Below are positions 7,099 to 16,638 of a stretch of 33,523 nt of DNA, one piece after another. Below the pieces are notes generated by a model, which was not told where the DNA came from, searched no databases, and saw only the letters and a program-made list of their open reading frames with translations. Positions within the stretch are counted from its first letter, which is position 1, and every line of letters begins with the position of its first letter. This stretch comes from DATLMR01 sp035634255. Its GTDB lineage: Bacteria > Acidobacteriota > Blastocatellia > UBA7656. Position numbers and translations under genes: made by a program. The DNA lies in assembly GCA_035634255.1 (NCBI GenBank), contig DASQDI010000039.1, positions 1 through 33,523 of the forward strand, given 5' to 3'.

Positions 7099-8529
7099 TC
7101 ACTCGGTGGAGCGCAACTCGTGCAGGGCCAGGATCGAGATGGTCGTCGGGATTCCGTTTTCAACCCCGACTTGTATCAGAGCTTGAAAGTATCGCGGGGG
7201 CTCACCCGAGTCAAGCACCTGCTCCAGACGCTGGTTTAACTGATCGAGGTAGCTTCTGTTCGTTATATATTCGGCGGCCGCTTCGGTCCCCTGGCTGTAG
7301 ACGCCCGCGAGAGACATGATCTCGTTCGAGTCGGAGATGCTCGGCTTGACGGTGATGAGCGCGTAGTCGACCAGAAGGCTCCCTGTCCTCCTGTCGAATT
7401 GCGGGATGTACTCATGCTCCTCGCCCGGCCGGGGGTTGCGATTCTCTATGGTGCCCTTGCTCGTGAAGACGAAATCTTCGCCCCTGGCCAGCTTGCTCGA
7501 CCACTCATTCACCCACACGCCCCCGAGTAAGATGGCGTTGTGTTTCTTCAGGTCTTCGGCGCTGAGCGTGCGGCTCTGCTTGAGCTGGACGCTCCGGCCC
7601 GCTTTGCTGAAAAAATCGGTCAGGTAGAAGAGCCCGATGGCTTCCCCCATGCCCGTGTAGGCGTTCGTGCTGAGGATGAGGCGGGGCGCGCCATTCCGCT
7701 CGACCGCGACTCCCCCCTGCCCGGAGGCCGCCTGATCGTTGGCGACGCCTCCGTATTCCTTAATCGAGACTTCCGGGTTCGTGACGAACTTGTCCTTCAG
7801 CGTCTCGACCGCCCCGGGCGCGAGCGCTATCGAATCCTTAATCACCGCCTCCGGGTCGCTCGGGTTGGTGAAGCGCAGGACCGGGGGGTTGCTCAGTATT
7901 ATGAGCGGCGGGTTACTGTCCTTGAGGAAGTGGGTCCACATGTGGCCGTAGGTCGCGGGGTCCTTCGCGGTTTCGACCTCAGACACCTTCCCGCGCAGCT
8001 GCCGGTTCGACAGGACCTGAAAAAGGAGGGCGACCGCGAGGCAGAAGATGGCGATGCCCATCGCAACCATCCCGAAGGTGAGGCTGCGGCGGCCCGGCGC
8101 GGCGGGCTCAACTCCGGGCTGAGCGGGCGCGGGCGGTTCGGAGACTTCCTCGACCGCGGGCTCGGGCACCTGCCGGGTGAAGACCGGCTGGTAATTGCCT
8201 GCGGGGATTTCGAGCCGGAGCGGGTCGGCCGCCCCCTCGTTTATGTAATAGGTCTCAAGCTTCTTGCGTATCTCGTGCGCGAACACGCGGACTATCGGGT
8301 CGTGCGAGGGGTTATAGCTGTTATCCCGGCCGAAGACATCGTACCCGAGTATGTATTCGTTCAGCTCGTGCGCCCGCCCTTCGAGGTAGAAGTCGCATAT
8401 CTTCTGCAGGAATTTCTTCTTCTTATGAGCGTTGACGAAGTACCTGCTGGTCAAAATCCGGTCCAGCGCTTGGCGCACGTCCTCCGCCTCATCCGCCGAC
8501 GGCGGCTCTTTTACCATGTGGGTCTTCAT
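7099..8529 (-). CDS. Membrane-anchored protein with putative DNA-binding N-terminal domain
   Basis: A 476-residue single-pass membrane protein. Residues about 15-117 form a conserved domain seen in many acidobacterial proteins. It contains LDRILTSRYFVNAHKKKKFLQ, then EYILGYDVFGRDNSYNPSHDPIVRV, ending with a PAGNYQPVF strand. I read it as winged-helix-like from general resemblance. A Pro/Glu-rich linker (121-146) leads to one membrane helix (about 150-172). The remaining 300 residues lie outside the membrane and include LTFxNPSDPEA-like and substrate-binding-like segments; no family is recognised there. The layout suggests a ToxR-like one-component sensor, but that is inference. The start ATG at 8529 has GGGAG 7 bases upstream; ATG 8517 is possible. 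It sits between the two GlcNAc-linked transcription units and could regulate them. Confidence 0.6.
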   Translation of the reverse strand: MKTHMVKEPPSADEAEDVRQALDRILTSRYFVNAHKKKKFLQKICDFYLEGRAHELNEYILGYDVFGRDNSYNPSHDPIVRVFAHEIRKKLETYYINEGAADPLRLEIPAGNYQPVFTRQVPEPAVEEVSEPPAPAQPGVEPAAPGRRSLTFGMVAMGIAIFCLAVALLFQVLSNRQLRGKVSEVETAKDPATYGHMWTHFLKDSNPPLIILSNPPVLRFTNPSDPEAVIKDSIALAPGAVETLKDKFVTNPEVSIKEYGGVANDQAASGQGGVAVERNGAPRLILSTNAYTGMGEAIGLFYLTDFFSKAGRSVQLKQSRTLSAEDLKKHNAILLGGVWVNEWSSKLARGEDFVFTSKGTIENRNPRPGEEHEYIPQFDRRTGSLLVDYALITVKPSISDSNEIMSLAGVYSQGTEAAAEYITNRSYLDQLNQRLEQVLDSGEPPRYFQALIQVGVENGIPTTISILALHELRSTE

Positions 8530-8767
8530 CTAATAGCTCCCGGCCTCAGAAGCGAAAACATACTTCGGCGTAAGCAGGAGAGAGGCTCCGCGACGGAGCC
8601 CGAAGTTCCCGTTGAAACTGAAATGCCTGCTTCTCTTCCTACGCGATGGGCCAGCCCGCGACCCGGACCCTCTCCGTTTTCCCCGCGCGGCGTCTGAAAC
8701 CCCTCACATAATAATCCGACCCTCTCGCCCTCGCAACTCCCTAAGAAGATTGACGTTCCGATGTTAC

Positions 8768-8824
8768 ATTAACGTGTTAGTTTACTGTAAGTCCATTGAT
8801 TACATCCATGAACAGGTTTAATTT
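8768..8824 (+). promoter_or_regulatory. Promoter with shared 32-base element (TonB-receptor unit)
   Basis: Positions 8768-8799 repeat the element found at 2798-2829 with one difference. It contains TTTACTGTAA and ends on a -35 box TTGATT (8796-8801). After 17 bases comes TAATTT (8819-8824), a good -10. Transcription would start near 8831, leaving about 200 bases of leader before the preferred start at 9035. The rest of the 445-base gap 8530-8974 shows no gene. Its left part should hold the promoter of the minus-strand gene, which I cannot pinpoint. Confidence 0.65.
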
Positions 8825-9034
8825 AGCAGCCAAGCACAGATTCTTTACTGCTAATTACTGAGCCAAACAAAGGCGCTGCCGGAGGCCTTATTTTACGCCC
8901 GGAAGCAGGCGCTGACAATGGTAGAGTTCGGGTTGATAAAGTTTTGCTTGGTTGCACTAAACATCTAAGGACAAATGAACCGAAATCAAGCATTGTACGT
9001 CCGAGAGACTAGAGGACTTAAGGAGACGCTATAT

Positions 9035-12000
9035 ATGCTAAGCAAACGGAATCCGCTCACCCTGGGAAGGGCCATCTTCCAGGCGGTGCTGCTATTGTTG
9101 GGCACGGGCTTCCTGATGGGAGCGTACGCTCAATCGTCGACCGTAGGAAATATTAGCGGCACCGTACGAGACCCGAGCGGTGCCATCGTTCCGAACGCCG
9201 AGGTCGTGATCCGCGAAGAGAACACGGGCTTCACGCGAACGGTCAACACGGGTAGCGACGGGGTCTTTTCGGCCCTCAGCTTGCCGGTCGGACGTTACAC
9301 TGTCTCCACGGCCCCGCAGGGGTTCAAAACGACCGTGGCCAGCAACCTGGAGCTGAACGTCAGTCAGAACCTGGTCGTCAATCTGACGGTCGAGGTCGGG
9401 CAGGTGAGTGAGACGGTCACCGTGACGACCGAAGCGGCCACTATCGAAACGCGGAGCGGCAACGTCAGCAGCCTCATCGCGGAGAAGCAGGTCACCGAGC
9501 TCCCTCTGAACGGCCGCAACTACGCGCAGCTGGCTTTGATGGTGCCCGGCGTTTCGCCCGCCAACAATTTCGCCGCGCGCGGGACGGGCCTCAACGCCGG
9601 CGTCGATATGTCGGTCAACGGCAACGCCTCGAACCAGAACATGTGGACCGTGGACGGCGTCAACAACATGGACGTCGGCTCCAACCGCACGCTCCTGGTC
9701 TTCCCCTCGATAGACTCCATCCAGGAATTCCGCGTCGAGCGCAACAGCTTCTCGGCCGAGTTCGGGCAGGCGCAGGGCGCGGTCATCAACCTGGTCACCA
9801 AAGGCGGCAGCAACGAATTTCACGGGACCCTCTTCGAGTTCATCCGTAACGACGCTTTGAATGCCAGCGACTTCTTCCTGAACCAGGCCGGCCAGGATAA
9901 AGCCCCGTTGCGGTACAACAACTTCGGGGGCAACTTCAGCGGCCCCATCATCAAAGAGAAGCTCTTCTTCTTCTGGAGCGAAGAGTGGCGTCGTGAGCGT
10001 CGCGGCATAACGCTCGGGGGCAGAGTCCCGACCGCGGCGGAGAAGGTCGGAGATTTCAGCGGCGCCCTGACCGGCCCCGTGCCGCGCAACCCGTTCACCG
10101 GCGCCCCGTTCCCCGGCAACCGCATACCTCAAAACCTGCTCAGCCCGGCGGGCCTAGCGATCCTGCAGGTCTACCCGGACCCGAACACGACCAGCGCCGG
10201 TAACAACTGGGTCCTCGCGCCCTCGCAGCCAATCGACACGCGTCAGGACATGATACGAGGCGATTGGAACATCAACAGCGATATGAACCTGATGGTCCGT
10301 TATATCAACGAGGCCTGGACGCATAAGGGGGCCTCGGGCGGCTTCTGGGGGGACAGCCCGTTCCCGACCCTGAGTTCGGATTGGGAGCAGCCCAGCCAGA
10401 GCTTCGCCATAAAGCTCGCCACCACCCTCTCCTCGACGGCCGTCAACGAGTTCCAGTTCTCGCGCGCGGGCAACGACATCTTCATCAACACGAACGCGGC
10501 GGGCGAGGCGCTCAACACGCAGATCGCGTCCCTGTTCCCGACGGTTTTCCCTCAGGAAGAGGGCGTGGGCCTGCCCACTTTCTGGGGGGCGGACGGCTAT
10601 GCCGCGCTGTGGCATCAGGCTCCGTGGGCCAACCACGAAGACCTCTTCATCTGGAAGGATGACTTCTCTAAAGTGAAGGGCTCCCACGACCTGAAGTTCG
10701 GCGCGCTCTTCAGCCACAACATCAAGAACGAGATCAACGTCGGCGCGAACGAAGTCGCGCAGTTCTGCGGGACCAACAGCCGCACGGGCAACGCGATTGC
10801 CGACCTGCTCGTGAGGGACCTGCCGCTCGGCTGCTACACCGAGCGCGACCACCGCGAGGACGTGCAGGGCCGATGGCACGACTTCGAGTTTTATGCGAAC
10901 GACACGTGGAAGTTCCGGCCGGGACTCACGCTGACCCTGGGCATGAGGTGGTCGAGGTACTCCCCGGCCTACTCGGACAATGACCGCATCAGCAACTACT
11001 TCCCGAGACTGTTTAATGGCACCGACCCCCTCAGCGGTCTGGTCGAGGCCGGCACGCAGGGGTTCAACCGCTCCCTGGTGAAGCCGTACAACAAGGGCTT
11101 CCAGCCGAGGCTGGGAATTGCCTGGGACATCTTCGGCGACGGCAAGACCGCCCTTCGTTTGGGTGCCGGGCGCTACATGAGCCGTTCCAACGTTATTGAA
11201 GACGTGCTCCGGCTGTCGGGCAATCCTCCCTGGACCAGGACCGTGAACTCCAACTGGGGCGGGAGCACGGCTAACCTGAGCGACGACCCGACCTTCCGCA
11301 GCCTCGACACCATCAACCCCGGCCTGATTAACGCGGTGGCCGGCGTAGGACCCAACACGGCCTTCAACGCCGTCAGCGAGGACTTCCGTCCGCCCGAGAG
11401 CTGGCAGTGGAACGCCACCATCTCTCGCGAACTCATGGCCAACACCGTCTTCGAAGCCTCCTACATCGGGAACAAGGCTTCCCACATCTGGCGGCGCGGC
11501 ATTAACTTCAACGACGTAGTGCCGAGCGCCCGCGTCGCAATCGCGGAAGCGCTTCGAAACAACCAGGACACGACCGCCCTCGTCACGGCCAACCGCCGCT
11601 TCCGGGGCCTGGGGCCGGTCACGATGAGCGAGTCGAGCGGCGATTCCAGCTATCACGGATTGCAGCTCTACCTCAACCGCCGCTTCTCAGACCGTTTGGC
11701 TTTCCAGGCTTCTTACAGCTGGGGCCATGCGATTACGAACGTCGCGCTGAATTCCTTCACCAGCAACACGACCGACCCATTCAACTACGATCTCGACCGT
11801 GGGGACGCCGACCTTGATCGGCGACACATGTTCGTCTTCAACGCCGTCTATTACCTGCCTTCGTTCAACAGGTGGGGCACGGCGGCCAATCAGATTCTGG
11901 GAGATTGGCAGTTCAATGTGATCGGCACGTTCCTGGGCGGGCTGCCGGTCGAGGTGACGTCGGGGGCCAACACTGCCGGACTCGGCACGGCGGCACCCGG

Positions 12001-12409
12001 AGGCTTCCGACCCGACCTCGTCGAGGGAGTCCCCATATACATAAAGAATCCGGGTGACAAGACGGCCCATCTGAATCCGGCGGCATTCGCGTTGCCCGCC
12101 GCAGGTCAGTTCGGCAATCTTGGCCGCGGAGCCATAAGAGCGCCGGGGAGCCAGAACATCGACTTCTCCGTGGCGAAGAACTGGAGGATGGGCGAGCGTT
12201 ACGGCCTTCAGTTCCGCGCGGAGATGTTCAATGCCTTCAACCGCGCGAACTTCCTCTTCGATGACGCGCGCGGTAACAATCGCGACCTGGCCTTCAATAA
12301 TAATGCCGCGGACCCGAACTTCGGCAGACCAGGTAACCCGAACTTCGGCCGCCTTAACAGCAGCCGCGGACCGCGCGAGATGCAGTTCGGTCTGAAGTTC
12401 ACTTTCTGA
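9035..12409 (+). CDS. Oar-like TonB-dependent outer-membrane receptor
   Basis: Outer-membrane receptor of 1124 residues that would import large ligands using TonB energy. Domains in order: signal peptide (MLSKRNPLTLGRAIFQAVLL..., cleavage after GAYA about residue 31), carboxypeptidase-regulatory-like beta-sandwich (GNISGTVRDPSGAIVPNA, about 35-120), a plug domain (ELPLNGRNYAQLALMVPGV about 155-175, then GxxxNMWTVDGVNN), and a long beta-barrel. It ends in LKFTF, a typical outer-membrane C-terminus with terminal Phe. The ATG at 9035 is preferred because AGGAGA lies 8 bases upstream and the signal peptide starts there. An in-frame ATG at 8975 adds 20 polar residues and has a poor ribosome binding site. 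Its promoter carries the element also found before nagK, so a GlcNAc-oligomer ligand is likely but unproven. Confidence 0.88.
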   Translation: MLSKRNPLTLGRAIFQAVLLLLGTGFLMGAYAQSSTVGNISGTVRDPSGAIVPNAEVVIREENTGFTRTVNTGSDGVFSALSLPVGRYTVSTAPQGFKTTVASNLELNVSQNLVVNLTVEVGQVSETVTVTTEAATIETRSGNVSSLIAEKQVTELPLNGRNYAQLALMVPGVSPANNFAARGTGLNAGVDMSVNGNASNQNMWTVDGVNNMDVGSNRTLLVFPSIDSIQEFRVERNSFSAEFGQAQGAVINLVTKGGSNEFHGTLFEFIRNDALNASDFFLNQAGQDKAPLRYNNFGGNFSGPIIKEKLFFFWSEEWRRERRGITLGGRVPTAAEKVGDFSGALTGPVPRNPFTGAPFPGNRIPQNLLSPAGLAILQVYPDPNTTSAGNNWVLAPSQPIDTRQDMIRGDWNINSDMNLMVRYINEAWTHKGASGGFWGDSPFPTLSSDWEQPSQSFAIKLATTLSSTAVNEFQFSRAGNDIFINTNAAGEALNTQIASLFPTVFPQEEGVGLPTFWGADGYAALWHQAPWANHEDLFIWKDDFSKVKGSHDLKFGALFSHNIKNEINVGANEVAQFCGTNSRTGNAIADLLVRDLPLGCYTERDHREDVQGRWHDFEFYANDTWKFRPGLTLTLGMRWSRYSPAYSDNDRISNYFPRLFNGTDPLSGLVEAGTQGFNRSLVKPYNKGFQPRLGIAWDIFGDGKTALRLGAGRYMSRSNVIEDVLRLSGNPPWTRTVNSNWGGSTANLSDDPTFRSLDTINPGLINAVAGVGPNTAFNAVSEDFRPPESWQWNATISRELMANTVFEASYIGNKASHIWRRGINFNDVVPSARVAIAEALRNNQDTTALVTANRRFRGLGPVTMSESSGDSSYHGLQLYLNRRFSDRLAFQASYSWGHAITNVALNSFTSNTTDPFNYDLDRGDADLDRRHMFVFNAVYYLPSFNRWGTAANQILGDWQFNVIGTFLGGLPVEVTSGANTAGLGTAAPGGFRPDLVEGVPIYIKNPGDKTAHLNPAAFALPAAGQFGNLGRGAIRAPGSQNIDFSVAKNWRMGERYGLQFRAEMFNAFNRANFLFDDARGNNRDLAFNNNAADPNFGRPGNPNFGRLNSSRGPREMQFGLKFTF

Positions 12410-12433
12410 TATAGTTAAAATCGGCTGAACCGA

Positions 12434-12478
12434 AGACGGAGGGCTCGACGTTTTACCCGGCCCTCCGTCTAGGTTTTT
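12434..12478 (+). terminator. Rho-independent terminator after the TonB receptor
   Basis: AGACGGAGGGC (12434-12444) pairs perfectly with GCCCTCCGTCT (12460-12470) across a 15-base loop. A run of five T follows after AGG (12474-12478). It lies 25 bases after the receptor stop and should separate or attenuate expression of the TPR/CRTAC1 genes downstream. The following 12479-12657 contains no gene and no clear promoter was identified. Confidence 0.8.
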
Positions 12479-12657
12479 ATGAGGGGCGATGACAGCCGGC
12501 GGCGATCACGATATGATGGGTTATACATCTGTACGCAGCTTGCCTTAGGCAGAACCACCCGTTCAATGATATAAAGAAGGCGAAGGTCGCGCGACGCAAA
12601 AGATTCAAAGACCTTTTGCCGGGCAGGTGGTCCGTCGATTGAGCCGGGAAGTATCAC

Positions 12658-14109
12658 ATGGCTTTCGCGTTTAAAAAAAACAGGCCGATAAAGACGGGTC
12701 CGCAGGCTGAAAATATCCGGCCCCGCTCCCTTCTGCTCAATAAAACACCGCTTTCAACCTTAAATAAATTCGGGCTCGCGGCCGTGATCCTCCTGCCTCT
12801 CTTCATCTCTCCCGGCGCGGGGGCGCAAAACAACACCCTCATCGACCGCCTTGAGAAGGCGGCCACGCTCATCCGGGATAAGCGGATCGACGAGGCCGAG
12901 CGGCAGTTGAACAGTATTTTGAAGGCCGCGCCGAAAGAGCCGCAGGCTCTCAACCTGCTCGGCACAATCCGCGCCAGCCAGGGCAGGCTCGCGGAGGCGG
13001 AGGCCCTGTTCACGCGGGCCATAAGCATCGACGATAAACTGGTCGGGGCGCACATGAACCTGGCCTACCTCTACCTGCTCAAGGGCGCTCCCGAAAAGAC
13101 CATTGACGAATTGAAGCGGGTGCTGAGCCTCGACGCGAACAACACGGAGGCCCTTTACAAGCTCTCGCGGCTGCTCCTCTCTCACGACCGCGTTGACGAG
13201 TGCATCGACTTCATCGAGAAGTCCCCGCAGGCGGAGGCAGTGGCCCTGCTCATCGTGCTCGGCGACGCCTACTTGAGAAAGGGCGACGCGGACAGGGCCG
13301 AGGCGAAGTACCTTCAAGCCGTCGTCAGGCAGCCCGCGGCCGCCGACGCGCTTTTAGGTCTGGCGCAGGTCTCCCGGATGAAAGAAGATGTGGTCGGCGC
13401 GCAGGGCTATTTATCTCGCGCGAAGGGGCTGGCCGGCAACTCGCCCGACCTCATTTACCGGTTCGCCATGACAGCCCTCAGGATCGGGTTTTACGACGAG
13501 GCCAGGTCGTCTCTGGAAGAGGCCATTAAACTCTGGCCCGGCGAGCCCGCGTACTTCCTGGCCCTGGGCGCGACGTGGCTCAAGAAGCCGGACCTCATCG
13601 AGGCCGAGCAGGCTTTCCGGCGCGCGCTTCAGCTTCAGCCCGGCAGCCCTCAGGGGCAGATGTACCTGGGCTACACCCTGCTCAAGCAGAAGAAGCTCGC
13701 CGAAGCCCGCGAGCTCCTGGAAAAAAGCCTGAAGTCGGACCCGAACATACCCGAGTCTTATTATTACCTCGGGCTCATCGCGCAGGAGCAGAATGAGGAC
13801 GCGCGGGCGGTGGAGATTCTGGAAACGGCCGCGCGGAAATTCCCCTCGTTCGCCAACGCGCGCGTCGCCCTCGGGTCGGCTTACATGAAGCTCAGGAACT
13901 ACCCGCGCGCCAAAGAGGAGCTTGAGCTGGCCGTGAAACTGAACCCCGACGAGCCTAAAGCTCATTATAATCTTGCGATGCTTTACGCCCGCCTCAAAGA
14001 CCCGAAGCGGGCGCAGGAGCAGATGCGGATCGTCGAGCGCCTCAAGAACAGTGCGGGTCAGGAGAAGGAGACCGACGCGCTTACGCCGTCGCCCCCGAAT
14101 CCGCTCTAG
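12658..14109 (+). CDS. Secreted or membrane-anchored TPR protein (first copy)
   Basis: A 483-residue protein made almost entirely of tetratricopeptide repeats. A long basic N-region (1-38) precedes a hydrophobic segment LAAVILLPLFISPGAGAQ (about 40-58), read as a signal peptide with cleavage after AGAQ or as an anchor. From about residue 60 on, 34-residue TPR units follow with the usual pattern (ALNLLGTIRASQGRLAEAEALFTRAI, AHYNLAMLYARLKDPKRAQEQM). TPR arrays bind partner proteins, so the likely role is scaffolding in the periplasm. The CRTAC1 gene starts 51 bases downstream, and the same TPR-CRTAC1 order recurs at 16639-20585. Its own substrate or partner is unknown. Confidence 0.8.
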   Translation: MAFAFKKNRPIKTGPQAENIRPRSLLLNKTPLSTLNKFGLAAVILLPLFISPGAGAQNNTLIDRLEKAATLIRDKRIDEAERQLNSILKAAPKEPQALNLLGTIRASQGRLAEAEALFTRAISIDDKLVGAHMNLAYLYLLKGAPEKTIDELKRVLSLDANNTEALYKLSRLLLSHDRVDECIDFIEKSPQAEAVALLIVLGDAYLRKGDADRAEAKYLQAVVRQPAAADALLGLAQVSRMKEDVVGAQGYLSRAKGLAGNSPDLIYRFAMTALRIGFYDEARSSLEEAIKLWPGEPAYFLALGATWLKKPDLIEAEQAFRRALQLQPGSPQGQMYLGYTLLKQKKLAEARELLEKSLKSDPNIPESYYYLGLIAQEQNEDARAVEILETAARKFPSFANARVALGSAYMKLRNYPRAKEELELAVKLNPDEPKAHYNLAMLYARLKDPKRAQEQMRIVERLKNSAGQEKETDALTPSPPNPL

Positions 14110-14160
14110 GCGACCGCGGGCAGGCTCGACTCGGGGCAACGAGAAGGGATTCGCAACCGG

Positions 14161-15879
14161 ATGGCAATCTCAGTAAAACGCGGGGCGACGGGCCTGCCAT
14201 TGCTCATCACTCTCGCTCTCGGGCTGCCGCTGGCCTTCGGCTCGCAGCGAGCGCCGGGGCGGGTGAAGCCCGCCGTGACCTTCGAGGAAGTTCACGCGAA
14301 GGAGAGCGGGATCAACTGGGCCCACACCAACGCGCGTTCGCCCGAGCATTATTTGCCGGAGACCGTGGGCGCCGGGTGCGCCTTCTTCGATTACGACAAC
14401 GACGGGTGGATGGACATCTATCTGGTCAACAGCGGGGCTTCGGATTTCTTCACCCCGCCCGCCCCGCTCAGGAATGCGCTCTACCGCAATAACCGCGACG
14501 GCACGTTTACGGACGTGACGGACAAAGCGGGCGTCGTGGGAGGCACTTTCGGCATGGGGGCGGCGGCGGCCGATTACGATGGTGATGGCTGGGTCGACCT
14601 CTACGTCACGAGCTACGGGCGCAACATCCTTTACCGTAACAATGGGAACGCGACGTTCACCGACGTGACAGGGAAGGCGGGCGTGGGTGTGCCGGGCTGG
14701 TCCACCTGCGCCGTCTGGTTCGACTATGACAATGACGGCAGGCTCGACCTGTTCGTCTCAAGCTTTGTTCACTACGACAAGTCTCAGTACGTGCTCTGCC
14801 CGCCCGACGCGCAGGGCCGCCGGAATTATTGCGTGCCGCGCTTCTTCAAGCCGAGGCCGAGCCGCCTCTTTCGTAACGACGGCGACGGCACTTTCAGCGA
14901 CGTGAGCAGGGAGACCGGCATTCTGAATTACCCCGGCAAGTCGTTCGGGGCGGTCGCGACCGATGTCAACAACGACGGGCTGATGGACCTCTTCGTCGCC
15001 AACGACACGATGCCGAACTTTTTACTGATCAACAGAGGCGGGAAGGGATTCGAAGACGTGGGGCTGGCGGCGGGCGTGGCGTACGGGGATAACGGGGAAG
15101 CGCGGTCCGGCATGGGGGTGGACGCGGCCGACTATGACGGCGATGGCTGGCAGGACCTCTTCGTCGCCAACATAGACCATGAATTCTTCAGCCTCTATCA
15201 TAACGGGAAGGACCTGACCTTCGCCGACAAGCCGGGCGAGATCGCCCCGGCCACGCAGTTGTTGAGCGGCTGGGGGCTGAGGTTCATGGATTACGATAAC
15301 GATGGCGACCCGGACCTCTTCCTGGTCAATGGCCACCCCGAGGATACGGTGGAGATGCGATCCCCGCGCGTGAAGTACAAAGAGCCCCTGCTGCTGTTCG
15401 AAAACAGCGGGGCGGCATTCAGGAACGTGAGCGCGCAGTCCGGGGCCGTTTTCGGCCGCAGCTTTTCGGGGCGGGGCATGGCGGTCGGGGACTACGACAA
15501 CGACGGGGACCTCGACGTGCTCGCCTCCAACAACGGGGAGGCGCCCGTGCTGCTGCGCAACTCCGGCGGCAACCGGAACAACTGGCTCGGCCTGCAACTG
15601 GTCCCCACCAGGAGCAACCCGGCGGCGGCGGGCGCGACCATCACGTGGCAGGCCGGGGGCGTGAGGCGGACCCGCCTGAGGACTAGCGGCGGCAGCTACC
15701 TCGCGTCGCACGACCCGCGAGAGGTGCTCGGTCTCGGCGCGGCTCCGAAGCTCGACGGCGTGGAAATCCGCTGGCCGAGCGGCAAGGTGGACAGGCTCTC
15801 CAACCTTCCGCTCAACACTTACATCAAGGTGGTCGAAGGCGAGGGCGTCTCAAGGGGCGGGGCCGCGACGGCGAAGTGA
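14161..15879 (+). CDS. CRTAC1-family FG-GAP/ASPIC-UnbV protein (first copy)
   Basis: Exported 572-residue protein with an N-terminal signal peptide (MAISVKRGATGLPLLITLAL, about 1-28). FG-GAP beta-propeller repeats each carry a calcium-binding DxDxDG loop: DYDNDGWMD, DYDGDGWVD, DYDNDGRLD, DVNNDGLMD, DYDGDGWQD, DYDNDGDPD and DYDNDGDLD. The C-terminus is an ASPIC/UnbV domain (about 470-565, ending IRWPSGKVDRLSNLP). The family is extracellular or periplasmic and likely binds glycans or protein partners; no reaction is established. It is paired with the TPR gene just upstream and with a duplicate pair further on, downstream of the TonB receptor. That placement fits a surface complex for glycan handling (inference). 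Start ATG 14161 has GAAGGGA upstream. Confidence 0.85.
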   Translation: MAISVKRGATGLPLLITLALGLPLAFGSQRAPGRVKPAVTFEEVHAKESGINWAHTNARSPEHYLPETVGAGCAFFDYDNDGWMDIYLVNSGASDFFTPPAPLRNALYRNNRDGTFTDVTDKAGVVGGTFGMGAAAADYDGDGWVDLYVTSYGRNILYRNNGNATFTDVTGKAGVGVPGWSTCAVWFDYDNDGRLDLFVSSFVHYDKSQYVLCPPDAQGRRNYCVPRFFKPRPSRLFRNDGDGTFSDVSRETGILNYPGKSFGAVATDVNNDGLMDLFVANDTMPNFLLINRGGKGFEDVGLAAGVAYGDNGEARSGMGVDAADYDGDGWQDLFVANIDHEFFSLYHNGKDLTFADKPGEIAPATQLLSGWGLRFMDYDNDGDPDLFLVNGHPEDTVEMRSPRVKYKEPLLLFENSGAAFRNVSAQSGAVFGRSFSGRGMAVGDYDNDGDLDVLASNNGEAPVLLRNSGGNRNNWLGLQLVPTRSNPAAAGATITWQAGGVRRTRLRTSGGSYLASHDPREVLGLGAAPKLDGVEIRWPSGKVDRLSNLPLNTYIKVVEGEGVSRGGAATAK

Positions 15880-15931
15880 TACCCTGTCTGAGCGTGGCGT
15901 GGCCGAGTGAGAAGCCGAAAGGAGATTAGTC

Positions 15932-16567
15932 ATGAAGAACCGGCGATTGTACCCGGTTGCTCGGGTCGTTTACTGTCTTACCATGTCCGCCTTTTTCCTC
16001 GCCCTGGCGGCCGGGGAAGCGGCCGGGCAGAGGCCCGTCCAGCCCAGCAACCCGGACCCGAAGCGCGGGATGCGCGACCGGGAGCGGCGCGAGGCCATGC
16101 TCCGCAAATCCGAGACGGCAGCCGAGGTGGAGAAGCGGGACCAGAAACGGATCGCCGAGGCCGTCGAAAAGGTGAGGGAAGACTTCAAACAAATCCAGAT
16201 CGTGCGCAACGGGATCGTGCGCAAACTCATAGCCAACCAGCCGCTCGATTATAAGGTCATCGCGGAAGAGTCGGCGGAGATACACAAGCGCGCGGACCGC
16301 ATGAAGACTTACATGCTGCCGCCCGTGCCCGACGATCAGGACAAGAGTTACAAGAGCCAGATAGAGTTCGATAAGGATGAGATGAAAGACGCGCTCGTGC
16401 GGCTCTGTAACATGATCGCGGTCTTCGTCGATAATCCCGCGTTCAAGGCTCCAGGCACTACAGACGTGGAGCAGTCGACCAAGGCGGGCGGGGAGCTTTT
16501 GAGCATCATCGAGCTGAGCAGCAACATAAAAAGAAGCGCCGAAAAGCTGAACAAAGCGCAGAAATGA
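15932..16567 (+). CDS. Exported helical protein of unknown function
   Basis: A 211-residue protein I do not recognise. It has a signal peptide (MKNRRLYPVARVVYCLTMSAFFLALAAGEAAGQ, cleavage near residue 33). A short Pro-rich linker and a strongly charged region rich in Lys, Glu and Arg (about 40-100) follow, which should be helical and may form coiled coil. The rest is helical with few aromatic residues. No membrane segment follows the signal, so it should be periplasmic. AAGGAG sits a few bases before the ATG at 15932. It lies 52 bases after the first CRTAC1 gene and 71 before the second TPR gene, so it is probably part of the same transcription unit. Confidence 0.7.
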   Translation: MKNRRLYPVARVVYCLTMSAFFLALAAGEAAGQRPVQPSNPDPKRGMRDRERREAMLRKSETAAEVEKRDQKRIAEAVEKVREDFKQIQIVRNGIVRKLIANQPLDYKVIAEESAEIHKRADRMKTYMLPPVPDDQDKSYKSQIEFDKDEMKDALVRLCNMIAVFVDNPAFKAPGTTDVEQSTKAGGELLSIIELSSNIKRSAEKLNKAQK

Positions 16568-16638
16568 CGCGCGCGGCGGGCGCGGTTTATAAACACTCGC
16601 GGGCTTAAGAATCGGCCGGAAAAGTTAAGGGTTTCATA

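Noticed and set aside
8975..9034. TonB-receptor start at the ATG 8975
   Set aside because: It adds 20 polar residues before a good signal peptide and has AAGG too close to the start; ATG 9035 has AGGAGA at good spacing.
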